Shown here in pieces: positions 56,342 to 64,000 of a stretch of 64,000 nucleotides of DNA. Location of the stretch: positions 1,184,018-1,248,017 of the forward strand of contig NZ_JACVPI010000001.1 of assembly GCF_018881965.1 (NCBI RefSeq), written 5' to 3'. Each line of letters opens with the position of its first letter. Positions within the stretch are counted from its first letter, which is position 1. The notes under the pieces are model-generated. The model had not been told where the DNA came from. It ran no database searches and was given only the letters and a program-made list of their open reading frames with translations. Source of the DNA: Polynucleobacter sp. JS-Polo-80-F4. GTDB lineage: Bacteria > Pseudomonadota > Gammaproteobacteria > Burkholderiales > Burkholderiaceae. The position numbers were made by a program, and so were the translations under genes.

Positions 56342-57781
56342 ATGGCTGAATCCCGTTCACGTTCCGTTACGCTGAATCCCGGCATGATGGGTTCTGGGGA
56401 TCCAGTCGTGCAGGCTTTAAAAGTCCCGCCGCATTCTGTAGAAGCCGAGCAATCTTTGCTCGGCGGTCTACTGATCGATAACTCTTCTTGGGATAACCTG
56501 GGTGGAGTATTAAACGATAAAGATTTCTATCGCCCCGAACATGCTTTGATCTACAAAGCAATTGCTCGTTTGGTTGGCGACAATCATCCCGCTGACGTTA
56601 TTACTGTTCATGATGCAATTAAGTCTGAACAGGGTGGTGACTTAGTTGGTATTGATTACCTAAATTCATTAGCGCAAAACACACCAAGTGCGGCAAACAT
56701 TAAAGGCTATGCCGATATTGTTCGTGACCGCAGTATTTTACGTCGCTTGATCGAAGTGTCCGACAGCATTGTGAATTCTGCATTTGTTCCAGAGGGCCGC
56801 ACAGTCAGAACCTTGTTGGATGAAGCTGAATCACGCATTCTTCAGATTGGTGAAGAGGGTAGTCGTAAGGCTGACTATCTTGAGATTGAGCCTTTGCTCA
56901 AAGCGGTGGTTGCCCGTATTGATGAGCTCTATAACCGCCAAGGCGGTAGTGACATTACCGGTATTGCCACAGGCTTTATTGATTTAGATAAGCAAACTAG
57001 CGGTCTGCAAAAAGGCGATTTGGTGATTATTGCCGGAAGACCGTCGATGGGAAAAACGGCGATGGCGTTGAACATTGCTGAAAACGTAGCTTTAGCCGAA
57101 GGTTTGCCGGTAGTTATATTTTCGATGGAGATGTCGGGTGAGCAATTAGCCGCACGTTTATTAGGTTCAGTAGGGCGCGTTGATCAAAGTCGCATGCGTA
57201 CCGGTAAGCTACAAGACGATGAGTGGCCACGTGTTACTGATGCTATTGCGCGTTTAAGCAATACCCAAATTTTGATTGATGAGACTGGCTCTTTATCCAG
57301 CTTAGAGTTGCGTGCTCGTGCACGTCGTATCGCCAGAAACTTTGGTGGCACGCTCGGATTAGTGGTGATTGATTACTTGCAGTTGATGAGCGGCTCTGGT
57401 TCTGAGAATCGTGCAACTGAGATTTCAGAAATCTCCCGCTCACTCAAATCACTCGCAAAAGAATTGCAGTGCCCAGTAGTTGCGCTCTCCCAGTTAAATC
57501 GTGGTCTTGAGCAACGCCCTAATAAGCGTCCGATCATGTCGGACTTGCGTGAGTCAGGCGCTATCGAGCAAGATGCCGACTTAATTATGTTCATCTATCG
57601 TGATGAGGTGTATCACCCAGATACCACTACTGATAAAGGTATAGCTGAGATCATCATCGGCAAGCAGCGTAATGGCCCAATTGGAACTATTCGGGTAAGC
57701 TGGCAAGGTCCATATACTAAGTTTGATAACTTGGCGATGGGCTCTGTTGGTTATTCGTCTGGTGGTTATGAGCCGTTCTAA
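56342..57781 (+). CDS. dnaB: Replicative DNA helicase DnaB
   Basis: The 479-residue protein has the DnaB N-terminal helical domain (KVPPHSVEAEQSLLGGLLIDNSSWD) and a RecA-like helicase domain with Walker A IIAGRPSMGKTAMALNIA near residue 225, Walker B VVIDYLQLMS and the arginine-rich RESGAIEQDADLIMFIYRD. It is the hexameric motor at the replication fork. It closes the rpsF operon; a terminator follows at 57818-57845. Confidence 0.97.
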   Translation: MAESRSRSVTLNPGMMGSGDPVVQALKVPPHSVEAEQSLLGGLLIDNSSWDNLGGVLNDKDFYRPEHALIYKAIARLVGDNHPADVITVHDAIKSEQGGDLVGIDYLNSLAQNTPSAANIKGYADIVRDRSILRRLIEVSDSIVNSAFVPEGRTVRTLLDEAESRILQIGEEGSRKADYLEIEPLLKAVVARIDELYNRQGGSDITGIATGFIDLDKQTSGLQKGDLVIIAGRPSMGKTAMALNIAENVALAEGLPVVIFSMEMSGEQLAARLLGSVGRVDQSRMRTGKLQDDEWPRVTDAIARLSNTQILIDETGSLSSLELRARARRIARNFGGTLGLVVIDYLQLMSGSGSENRATEISEISRSLKSLAKELQCPVVALSQLNRGLEQRPNKRPIMSDLRESGAIEQDADLIMFIYRDEVYHPDTTTDKGIAEIIIGKQRNGPIGTIRVSWQGPYTKFDNLAMGSVGYSSGGYEPF

Positions 57782-57817
57782 GCAAAAAAATAAACAGACA
57801 CAAATAAACAGTCAAAG

Positions 57818-57845
57818 AAAAAGCCTCACAGTGTGAGGCTTTTTT
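57818..57845. terminator. Intrinsic terminator of the rpsF-dnaB operon
   Basis: A 13-bp inverted repeat (57818-57830 with 57832-57844) with A tract and T tract lies 37 bases after dnaB and can also serve the convergent small gene. Confidence 0.88.
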
Positions 57846-57889
57846 AATGCAGAAAATTGGTCTGATCAAAATAGATTAAATAACTAACC

Positions 57890-58156
57890 TTATTTTGCGC
57901 CTTCACATTTCTTGATGGAAGCGGCCTTAGCTGCGCCATAGAGTGGTTTACCTTCTTTGCTTACCGCTTTAGCTTCACAATCATTCGGCTTTGCATCACC
58001 CATACATTTCTTAATGGATGCATCTTTAGCAGCACCATAGAGTGGTTTACCTTCTTTGCTTACTGCTTTAGCTTCACAAGCTGCTTGGTCAGCAAAGGCG
58101 TATGTTGGAACTGCAAAACTCAGTGCAATACTTAAAGCGATGATGATTTTTTTCAT
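57890..58156 (-). CDS. Small exported Cys-repeat protein, PsiF-like
   Basis: The protein is 88 residues from ATG 58156 (MKKIIIALSIALSFAVPTYA), a clear Sec signal, while the frame upstream to 58213 is not needed. The mature chain is two nearly identical repeats of about 25 residues, CEAKAVSKEGKPLYGAAK with ASIKKC following, linked by MGDAKPND. The matching DNA copies (57898-57966 and 58009-58077) differ at only a few sites. The pattern resembles PsiF repeat proteins (phosphate-starvation-inducible), but the match is by eye only. Each repeat has two cysteines, so disulfide-linked helical hairpins are likely. Confidence 0.75.
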   Translation of the reverse strand: MKKIIIALSIALSFAVPTYAFADQAACEAKAVSKEGKPLYGAAKDASIKKCMGDAKPNDCEAKAVSKEGKPLYGAAKAASIKKCEGAK

Positions 58157-58268
58157 GGCAACTCCAGTTGTGAGTATTTCAGTTAATAGGCTACTTATAA
58201 GTACTGTAATCAAAATTTAAGTATTTGGAAACATAGGGAAAGTGCTATTCACCATAAAGTAGGCAATA

Positions 58269-58799
58269 TCAGGGCACTATACGGCGTGCTTCAGTAAATT
58301 TAGCGGCCCAATATGGCGTAGTGATGTAATCGAGGCGCACAGTTCCACCAGCGCTAGGCGCGTGTACAAATCTGCCTTGCCCCACATAGATTCCAGCATG
58401 AGAGTATTTTTCTCCAGTGGTGTTGAAGAACACCAAGTCTCCTGGAGCCGGAGGTTGACCTTCAATACTTACACCCTTAGTACTCATCAATTGAATGGTG
58501 CGTGGTAGTTTGATCCCTGCCGCTTTGTTATAGACATACACAATCAGTCCGCTGCAATCAAAACCGCCTTTGGGGGTATTGCCACCATATCGGTAAGGAG
58601 CATCTACCAAGCCAACCGCTGCTATAGAAATATCCTCAGTACCAACACTCGTATCTTGTTTGAATTGAGAAACTTTTGCAGTGTTTGGCTTACCGCTGAA
58701 TGTGCCGCATCCGCTTAGGATGAGTAAGCTACAAATAAAAATGCCGCACCCCAGGAGAGTGCGGCATGAGAGGGATTGCTTAGAGTGCGTCAGCAGCAT
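58269..58799 (-). CDS. NlpC/P60-family lipoprotein endopeptidase
   Basis: The protein (176 residues from 58799; an ATG at 58808 adds three) has a lipoprotein signal ending LILSGC and a C40 peptidase domain with the catalytic Cys in GGFDCSGLIVYVY, His in KYSHAGIYVGQG and a third polar residue region FVHAPSAGG. It likely cleaves gamma-glutamyl-DAP bonds in peptidoglycan (Spr/NlpC-like), anchored to the outer membrane. Its start lies inside the end of the phoH gene, so the two are translationally linked. Confidence 0.88.
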   Translation of the reverse strand: MLLTHSKQSLSCRTLLGCGIFICSLLILSGCGTFSGKPNTAKVSQFKQDTSVGTEDISIAAVGLVDAPYRYGGNTPKGGFDCSGLIVYVYNKAAGIKLPRTIQLMSTKGVSIEGQPPAPGDLVFFNTTGEKYSHAGIYVGQGRFVHAPSAGGTVRLDYITTPYWAAKFTEARRIVP

Positions 58800-60450
58800 G
58801 ATCCGCAAGACGTGAACGCTCGCCGCGTGCCAAAGTCACATGACCACCATGACGCCAGCCTTTGAAGCGATCCACCACGTAGGTTAGACCAGACGATCCT
58901 TCGGTTAAGTAAGGAGTATCAATCTGAGCAATATTACCTAAGCAAACAATTTTGGTTCCAGGACCTGCACGAGTCACCAAGGTCTTCATTTGTTTAGGTG
59001 TGAGATTTTGTGCTTCATCAATGATGACAAATTTGCTGACAAACGTTCTGCCGCGCATAAAGTTCATGCTCTTTACCTTAATGCGTGAACGAATCAACTC
59101 TTGAGTCGCGGCACGACCCCATTCACCGGCACCGCCATCCTCATTACGTTGCAACACTTCGAGGTTGTCGTCAAACGCACCCATCCAAGGCTGCATTTTC
59201 TCTTCTTCGGTACCTGGTAGGAAGCCGATATCTTCGCCAACTGGCACAGTGGCACGAGTAATAATGATTTCGTTATAGCGTTTGCTATCCAGTACCTGTT
59301 CAAGACCAGCAGCCAAAGCTAGCAAGGTTTTACCGGTACCAGCTTGGCCTAGTAGGGTCACAAAATCGACGTCTGGGTTCATGAGTAAGTTCATGGCGAA
59401 GTTTTGCTCACGATTACGCGCTGTCACGCTCCAGACATTATTTTTCTGATGAGAGAAGTCTCTCAATGTTTGCAGTAGAGCGGTCTTGCCATTAATCTCT
59501 TTCACCTGTGCGTAGAAGGGTGTAGAGCCATCCGGATTTTCTTGATAGACAAACTGGTTGACCAACATGCTTTGTACAGTCGGTCCGGTGACTCGATAGA
59601 ACATCGTGCCAGATTTAGAGTCAGCCCAGCTTTCCATATCCTTGCCATGCTTCGGCCAAAAATCTGCTGGCAATGACATCACACCGGCATACATTAGGTC
59701 ACGATCTTCTAAGACCTGATCATTGAAGTAGTCTTCAGCAGGCAAACCTAGTGCGCGGGCTTTAATGCGCATATTGATATCTTTGGATACCAATACGACT
59801 TCTTGACCTTTGCGAGTTTTTTGCAGCTCACTCACTACAGCCAAAATCATGTTGTCACCCTTACCTTCGGGTAAGCCTTCAGGCAATGCTTGTGTAGAGA
59901 ATTTGGTTTGGAAGAAGAGGCGACCAGTTACATCCTGGTTACCAAGCTTATTCAGGGGGATGCCTTCATCTAGAGTGCCGCTAGTGCCAGCAATCAGTTG
60001 ATCTAAGGATCTGCTGACGGTACGGGCGTTGCGGGCTACCTCAGTCATACCTTTCTTGTGATTGTCCAGTTCCTCAAGAGTGGTCATCGGCAAGTAAAGG
60101 TCGTGCTCAGAGAAGCGGAATAAAGAGCTTGGATCATGCATCAATACGTTGGTATCGAGTACGAACAAGCTAGGAGGTCCGGTGCGAATAATCCGTTTAG
60201 GTTTCGCTGGCGCAGCTGCTTTGTTCTCGTTGCGCTCATTACGCTGATGATGAACAGGGCGATGATCCGCCTTAATTTTTTCAAGAGCCACTTCTGCTGC
60301 AGATAAATCTTCCTCTGCATCATTGGTCCAATCAACAGCTTCCACTACCACTGGTTTTGCTTGAGCAGGACGTTTCTTTAAGTCGGGAGTATCTTTGCGA
60401 CTGAGCTTCACTTGATCAGCAATTTGAGTGGGGATTGGGGGCAGTGGCAT
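58780..60450 (-). CDS. phoH: PIN-PhoH family ATPase
   Basis: The 556-residue protein has a disordered charged N-terminus (1-90), a PIN nuclease domain starting at LFVLDTNVLMHDP (Asp99) with MTTLEELDNHKKG, and a C-terminal PhoH ATPase with Walker A GQAGTGKTLLALAAG near residue 368 and Walker B FVIIDEAQNLTP. PIN-PhoH (PhoH2-type) proteins are RNA-binding helicase/nucleases related to toxin-antitoxin systems. ATG has AGGAGAG at 3-4 bases. A terminator hairpin and a small upstream frame directly precede it. Confidence 0.9.
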   Translation of the reverse strand: MPLPPIPTQIADQVKLSRKDTPDLKKRPAQAKPVVVEAVDWTNDAEEDLSAAEVALEKIKADHRPVHHQRNERNENKAAAPAKPKRIIRTGPPSLFVLDTNVLMHDPSSLFRFSEHDLYLPMTTLEELDNHKKGMTEVARNARTVSRSLDQLIAGTSGTLDEGIPLNKLGNQDVTGRLFFQTKFSTQALPEGLPEGKGDNMILAVVSELQKTRKGQEVVLVSKDINMRIKARALGLPAEDYFNDQVLEDRDLMYAGVMSLPADFWPKHGKDMESWADSKSGTMFYRVTGPTVQSMLVNQFVYQENPDGSTPFYAQVKEINGKTALLQTLRDFSHQKNNVWSVTARNREQNFAMNLLMNPDVDFVTLLGQAGTGKTLLALAAGLEQVLDSKRYNEIIITRATVPVGEDIGFLPGTEEEKMQPWMGAFDDNLEVLQRNEDGGAGEWGRAATQELIRSRIKVKSMNFMRGRTFVSKFVIIDEAQNLTPKQMKTLVTRAGPGTKIVCLGNIAQIDTPYLTEGSSGLTYVVDRFKGWRHGGHVTLARGERSRLADHAADAL

Positions 60451-60458
60451 GGGCTCTC

Positions 60459-60620
60459 CTAAAAGAAAAAACCGCCAAGCGGAGTGCGTTGACGGTTTAT
60501 TACGAAACTAGTTGAAATGATATCTAAAAAACGGCGGGGGTTGCTCTCCAAGCCTGATCTGAGATATTCAGGTTTTTGATTCAAACGGATTGTCAGACTT
60601 TCCCGTCGTTTACGGTGCAT
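60459..60620 (-). CDS. Possible 53-codon upstream frame in the phoH leader
   Basis: A frame from ATG at 60620 (complement) runs for 53 codons and ends with TAG at 60459-60461, whose bases join the phoH Shine-Dalgarno sequence (TAGGAGAG). The predicted peptide is basic (starts MHRKRRES) and ends PLGGFFF, coded by the terminator hairpin. No family is known to me and its own ribosome site is weak. It may be a leader peptide that controls phoH, or chance. Confidence 0.3.
   Translation of the reverse strand: MHRKRRESLTIRLNQKPEYLRSGLESNPRRFLDIISTSFVINRQRTPLGGFFF
60461..60498 (-). promoter_or_regulatory. Terminator/attenuator in front of phoH
   Basis: On the minus-strand RNA a 10-bp stem (60489-60498 with 60469-60478, one U-G pair) with a 10-base loop runs into TTTTTTCTTTT (complement of 60461-60471). 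It ends directly before the phoH ribosome site, so phoH transcripts must pass through it. Either it ends the bcp transcript with phoH depending on read-through, or it is an attenuator. Confidence 0.6.
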
Positions 60621-60682
60621 ATGAATCACTTTACCCCAAAATTTGGGGTTTGCAAGCACCTCAGATCAAATTGTTGTAAAAA

Positions 60683-61150
60683 TTATTTAGTGGCTTGAGC
60701 CGCTTGTAATACCTCTGTCACATGACCTGGAACCTTGAGGCCACGCCACTCTTTTGCCAGCTTGCCAGAGGAGTCAAACAAGAAGGTGCTGCGCTCAACA
60801 CCGCGGACTTGTTTGCCGTACATATTCTTCATCTTCATGACGCCAAAGATCTGGCAAAGCGTTTCTTCAGTGTCTGCAACCAATTCAAAAGGAAGCTCTA
60901 GTTTGCTGCGGAAATTGTCATGTGATTTGAGGCTATCCCGAGAAACTCCCACCACTAGAGTATTGGCTTTAGTGAATGCTTCAATATTGTCTCTAAATTC
61001 ACCTGACTCAGCAGTGCAACCTGGAGTCATATCCTTTGGATAAAAATACAGAACCAGTTTTTTGCCTTTAGCAGATGATGGTGAAAACGTTAATCCAGAG
61101 GTTGCTGGAATCGCGCACTGTGGCATAGGTTGACCAATGGCTACTGTCAT
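60683..61150 (-). CDS. bcp: Thioredoxin-dependent thiol peroxidase (Bcp/PrxQ)
   Basis: The 155-residue peroxiredoxin has the peroxidatic Cys in FYPKDMTPGCTAESGEFRD near residue 45; the second cysteine of the usual CxxxxC pair is absent (Ser), so it may be a 1-Cys form or use Cys98 (LCQIFGV). Arg in GVERSTFLFD is conserved. It reduces hydrogen and lipid peroxides. It stands alone with a 38-base gap to arnD and a long leader towards phoH. Confidence 0.93.
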   Translation of the reverse strand: MTVAIGQPMPQCAIPATSGLTFSPSSAKGKKLVLYFYPKDMTPGCTAESGEFRDNIEAFTKANTLVVGVSRDSLKSHDNFRSKLELPFELVADTEETLCQIFGVMKMKNMYGKQVRGVERSTFLFDSSGKLAKEWRGLKVPGHVTEVLQAAQATK

Positions 61151-61187
61151 GATGATCCTTTGTTATGTGTCTCTAAGTTTTACTAAA

Positions 61188-62105
61188 TTAGTTATTTTGA
61201 ATAATCAAATCACCGCTGCGATTGGGAATTTCACCCCAGCTTAGCGGTAATACGGCTATTTTATCGAGTTGCTTGGTGGCTTCCCAGGATTTGTGAAGTT
61301 CACCCATAGTGACAAGGTCGTGACCTTGATTTAGCCATCCAGCCAATAGCTGCTCAAAGGCAGGCAATAGCTTTTGACCCTCTAGTTCAGCATGTAGCGT
61401 GAAGACTTGGTCATTTGGATTGCTTTGGGTGATTTCTAATAATTTTTTAACTGCGCCAAATTCATCTGCGCCATCGATGCCAATGAGTTCATCAAAGGTA
61501 GGGAGTGTGGTTGGGTACTGAACGTGCTTCGCTTTTCCTGATGACAAAGCAAGTCGATAGGGTATGAGATTGGGTTCGGCCCTACCATCGGATGAATAGG
61601 TAATACCCCACTGATCGAGTTGCTCAAAGGCAACCTCATTCATCTGCCATCCTGCTGCACCATAAGTGACTGGTGTATGACCGAAAATCTCTACGAAACG
61701 ATCCCAGCTTTTTTGCATCATCGCTTTTGTCCAAGAGGCATCTTGATTGCGAACGGCATCTTGCCAGGCTACGTGATCCCAAGTATGAATACCCGTCTCA
61801 TGACCTGCTTTATCAATTGCGCGCATTTCTGCAGCTGCTTTCTTGCCAATGTCTGGACCGGGCAGAAGGACGCCGTAAAGCAACGTCTTAATGCCGTAGT
61901 GCTCGACAACAGAAGTGCGACTTACCTTTTTTAGAAAGCCTGGACGAAAGACGCGCTTTAAGGCCCAGCCGGTATGGTCAGGCCCAAGACTAAACAGGAA
62001 GGTGGCTTTAAGACCAAAACGCTCCAGAGTGCGAGCTAGGTTAGGGACGCCTTCTTTAGTGCCGCGTAAGGTATCTACATCAACCTTGAGAGCTATCTTA
62101 GCCAT
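61188..62105 (-). CDS. arnD: ArnD, 4-deoxy-4-formamido-L-arabinose-phosphoundecaprenol deformylase
   Basis: The 305-residue polysaccharide deacetylase-like protein begins ALKVDVDTLRGTKEGVPNLARTLERFGLKATFLFSLGPDHTG (metal aspartate motif) and has GHETGIHTWDHVAWQD with the metal histidines. It fits ArnD, which removes the formyl group from undecaprenyl-phosphate Ara4FN in the periplasm-facing Ara4N pathway that modifies lipid A. It follows the ArnA-type dehydrogenase gene by 22 bases. Confidence 0.9.
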   Translation of the reverse strand: MAKIALKVDVDTLRGTKEGVPNLARTLERFGLKATFLFSLGPDHTGWALKRVFRPGFLKKVSRTSVVEHYGIKTLLYGVLLPGPDIGKKAAAEMRAIDKAGHETGIHTWDHVAWQDAVRNQDASWTKAMMQKSWDRFVEIFGHTPVTYGAAGWQMNEVAFEQLDQWGITYSSDGRAEPNLIPYRLALSSGKAKHVQYPTTLPTFDELIGIDGADEFGAVKKLLEITQSNPNDQVFTLHAELEGQKLLPAFEQLLAGWLNQGHDLVTMGELHKSWEATKQLDKIAVLPLSWGEIPNRSGDLIIQNN

Positions 62106-62127
62106 GTACCTTTGGGTTTACTTTTAC

Positions 62128-63174
62128 TTATTCTTTATCAACTAAGGTGCGAGCTTTTTCAACATCTTCACGATAGGCTTCGAAAATATTCTTGAGCGCA
62201 TCGGTCATCGTTGTAGTTGGCTTCCAGCCTAATTCGCTCATCGTATTGTCAATTGCGGGAACACGGTTTTGAACGTCTTGGTAGCCTTCACCATAGTAAG
62301 CGCCAGAAGTGGTTTCCACAATCTTCACTTCATTAGCAGTCTTTGCATATTCAGGAATGCTACGAGCAATTTCTAACATCTGATTGGCTAGCTCACGAAT
62401 AGAGTGATTGTTCTTTGGATTACCAATGTTATAGATCTTGCCGTTAGCAACACCATCTTTGTTGTCGATGATGCGCATCAAAGCGTCGATGCCATCATCA
62501 ACATAAGTAAAGGCACGTTTCTGGGCGCCACCGTCAACAACGTTGATGGATTCGCCACGAACGATATGACCTAAGAACTGAGTCACAACACGGGATGAGC
62601 CTTCTTTTGGCGTATAGATGCTATCTAGACCAGGGCCAATCCAGTTAAATGGGCGGAAGAGGGTAAAGCGTAAGCCTTCCATGCCATAGCCCCAGATCAC
62701 GCGGTCCATCAATTGCTTGGAGCAAGCATAGATCCAGCGCGGTTTATTAATTGGGCCGTAAACCATATTCGATTTAGCGGGATCAAATTCAGCATCTTCA
62801 CACATTCCATAGACTTCGGAAGTTGATGGGAACACTAAATGTTTCTTGTATTTGACTGCTGAGCGCACGATGGGGAGGTTGGCTTCGAAGTCGAGTTCAA
62901 ATACTTTTAGTGGTTGCTGTACATAAGTTGCAGGGGTTGCAATCGCAACTAAAGGCAAGATGACATCGCATTTGCGGATGTGATATTCAACCCATTCTTT
63001 GTTGATTGTGATATCACCTTCGAAGAAGTGCATGCGCGGATGATTTACTAAGTCACCAAGGCGATCGTTTTGCATATCCATGCCGTAGACATCCCAGTCG
63101 GTTGTCTCGAGAATGCGCTTGGAAAGGTGGTGACCAATAAAGCCGTTAACACCAAGAATGAGTACTTTTTTCAT
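62128..63174 (-). CDS. ArnA-type UDP-glucuronate decarboxylase (stand-alone)
   Basis: The 348-residue SDR-type epimerase-like protein has KKVLILGVNGFIGHHLSKRIL at the start, PLVAIATPATYV, the catalytic FPSTSEVYGMC and Tyr-x3-Lys in WIYACSKQLMDRVIWGYG, FRPFNWIGPGLDS and AFTYVDDGIDALMRII. It matches the C-terminal half of E. coli ArnA, the oxidative decarboxylase converting UDP-glucuronate to UDP-4-keto-pentose. In E. coli it is fused to a formyltransferase; here that is a separate gene 59 bases upstream (63234-64000). Confidence 0.9.
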   Translation of the reverse strand: MKKVLILGVNGFIGHHLSKRILETTDWDVYGMDMQNDRLGDLVNHPRMHFFEGDITINKEWVEYHIRKCDVILPLVAIATPATYVQQPLKVFELDFEANLPIVRSAVKYKKHLVFPSTSEVYGMCEDAEFDPAKSNMVYGPINKPRWIYACSKQLMDRVIWGYGMEGLRFTLFRPFNWIGPGLDSIYTPKEGSSRVVTQFLGHIVRGESINVVDGGAQKRAFTYVDDGIDALMRIIDNKDGVANGKIYNIGNPKNNHSIRELANQMLEIARSIPEYAKTANEVKIVETTSGAYYGEGYQDVQNRVPAIDNTMSELGWKPTTTMTDALKNIFEAYREDVEKARTLVDKE

Positions 63175-63233
63175 CTTTACTGCCTCGTTTTAATCTAATA
63201 AGAGTTGTTACTTAGTTGCCACTCAATTACTTC

Positions 63234-64000
63234 TTAATTGCTAGCTGGAAACCACTCCAATACTTCCACTGCTTGATGGTCGCCACAAATGCCGAATACC
63301 CGATTATCAACCACTTGGATACCGCAAACCCCAAGATTGAGCTCGGCTGGAAAAGGCCCTTTTAGGCTGGTACGGGCCACAATCAAGGTCTTGCCATCAT
63401 GGGTGGTAAAAGCCCCTGGATAAGGGGGTGCAACCGCCCTAACTAGGTCGTGGACCTGTTTAGCCGTCTGATTCCAGTGAATTTGCCCGTCGGCAGGCTT
63501 ACGACCGCCAAAATAACTGCCTTTTTGGAGCTCATTCGCCTTGCGGGGAACAAGTCCTTTTAAAAGGCTGGGTAAGGCTTGATCGATAACACTCACAGCG
63601 GCCTGGCTTACTTTGCCAAAGACATCGGTAGCAGTCTCATCTGGACCGATGCTCACGGCTACCTGCCCAACAATATCGCCTGCATCTGGTTTGGCTTCCA
63701 TCACATGCAAGGTTGCGCCAGTCTCAGTTTCGCCATGCAGGATGGCCCAATTGACTGGCGCACGTCCACGGTACTTAGGAAGAAGCGAGCCATGCATATT
63801 CAGTGCGGCAATTTTTGCGCATTGCAAAATCTGCTCTGGAATCATGAAGCGATAGTAGAAAGAAAAAATATAGTCAGGATTTAAAGCTTGGAGTTTTGGA
63901 ATTAAATCCACCAGCTCGGTCGCATTTGGAGTGACGTAAGAAATATTCTTTTCTTGGCAAAGTTTTGCAACGCTCCCAAACCAAACATTCTCATTGGGAT
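63234..64000 (-). CDS. ArnA-type formyltransferase, start beyond window edge
   Basis: The frame continues upstream of the GTG at 63911 with coding bases (WFGSVAKLCQEKNISYVTPNATELV), so the 5' end is missing. The visible 255 residues resemble the N-terminal half of ArnA: FSFYYRFMIPEQIL, the catalytic His and Asp in LNMHGSLLPKYRGRAPVNWAILHGE with ETGATLHVMEAKPDAGDIV and GQIHWNQTAKQV. It formylates UDP-Ara4N using formyl-tetrahydrofolate. It is split from the dehydrogenase half, which follows after 59 bases on the same strand. Methionyl-tRNA formyltransferase is a less likely alternative, given the neighbours. Confidence 0.85.
   Translation of the reverse strand, partial: PNENVWFGSVAKLCQEKNISYVTPNATELVDLIPKLQALNPDYIFSFYYRFMIPEQILQCAKIAALNMHGSLLPKYRGRAPVNWAILHGETETGATLHVMEAKPDAGDIVGQVAVSIGPDETATDVFGKVSQAAVSVIDQALPSLLKGLVPRKANELQKGSYFGGRKPADGQIHWNQTAKQVHDLVRAVAPPYPGAFTTHDGKTLIVARTSLKGPFPAELNLGVCGIQVVDNRVFGICGDHQAVEVLEWFPASN

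Noticed and set aside
60633-60647. Palindrome CCCCAAAATTTGGGG ahead of phoH
   Set aside because: It has no T tract and no known operator match; perhaps a protein site, but unsupported. It is mentioned only as part of the leader.
1-64000. CRISPR arrays, insertion sequences, prophage or integron signs
   Set aside because: No spaced direct repeats, transposase, integrase or phage genes were found on either strand; the two tRNA genes show no attached integration repeat.

Overview
The window is chromosomal core DNA of a betaproteobacterium. The best fit is Polynucleobacter or a close relative in Burkholderiaceae. This is inferred from moderate GC, very short intergenic gaps, the order yceD-rpmF-plsX-fabHDG-acpP-fabF / mucD-lepA-lepB-rnc-era-recO-pdxJ-acpS-nagZ, an EarP/EF-P (Arg32) pair, a cysteine-free L32, a monomeric NADP isocitrate dehydrogenase and a DUF6352 protein. 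No prophage, insertion sequence, CRISPR array or clear pseudogene was seen. Both ends cut a gene: a DUF6352 protein at the left and an ArnA-type formyltransferase at the right.

Left part (1-16 kb): an accessory stretch rich in redox and stress functions. It holds an MFS transporter, icd, a short BLUF blue-light sensor leading a compact run of msrP, a lipocalin and an MBL-fold hydrolase, an SDR enzyme, DUF2889, an RsuA-type pseudouridine synthase, a pterin carbinolamine dehydratase, a two-subunit periplasmic molybdenum hydroxylase (IorAB-like), msrQ separated from its partner msrP, an outer-membrane transporter-like protein, a small lipoprotein, a YedK/HMCES protein and a secreted parvulin. 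Several convergent pairs here overlap at their stop codons.

Middle part (16-32 kb): folA, thyA, a ferredoxin-NADP reductase and fdxA on the minus strand; a D-2-hydroxyacid dehydrogenase; then a minus-strand run rne-moaA-mobA-moeA-membrane protein, which supplies molybdenum cofactor that msrP and iorB need. A leader of about 375 bases precedes rne, with rluC divergent to it. After rluC come a HAD phosphatase, an S49 peptidase, an RsmI-like methylase and a Maf nucleotide pyrophosphatase.

Right part (32-58 kb): type II fatty acid synthesis, then a protease/translation/RNA/repair block ending in nagZ, an alpha carbonic anhydrase, efp with its rhamnosyltransferase earP, uvrC, pgsA, tRNA-Gly, tRNA-Cys, a lipoprotein, lexA with an SOS box, an asparaginase, and rpsF-priB-rpsR-rplI-dnaB. 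The last 6 kb (minus strand) carry a small Cys-containing repeat protein, an NlpC/P60 lipoprotein, a PIN-PhoH ATPase behind a possible attenuator with an upstream reading frame, a bacterioferritin comigratory protein, and three genes for 4-amino-4-deoxy-L-arabinose modification in which ArnA is split into two proteins.

The most interesting signals are the BLUF-MsrP-lipocalin-MBL cassette, the phoH leader, the long structured rne leader, a lexA promoter that appears to give leaderless mRNA, divergent earP/uvrC start codons that overlap, and the apparent absence of the sigma-E module between fabF and mucD. All are sequence-based hypotheses; no database search or folding program was run.
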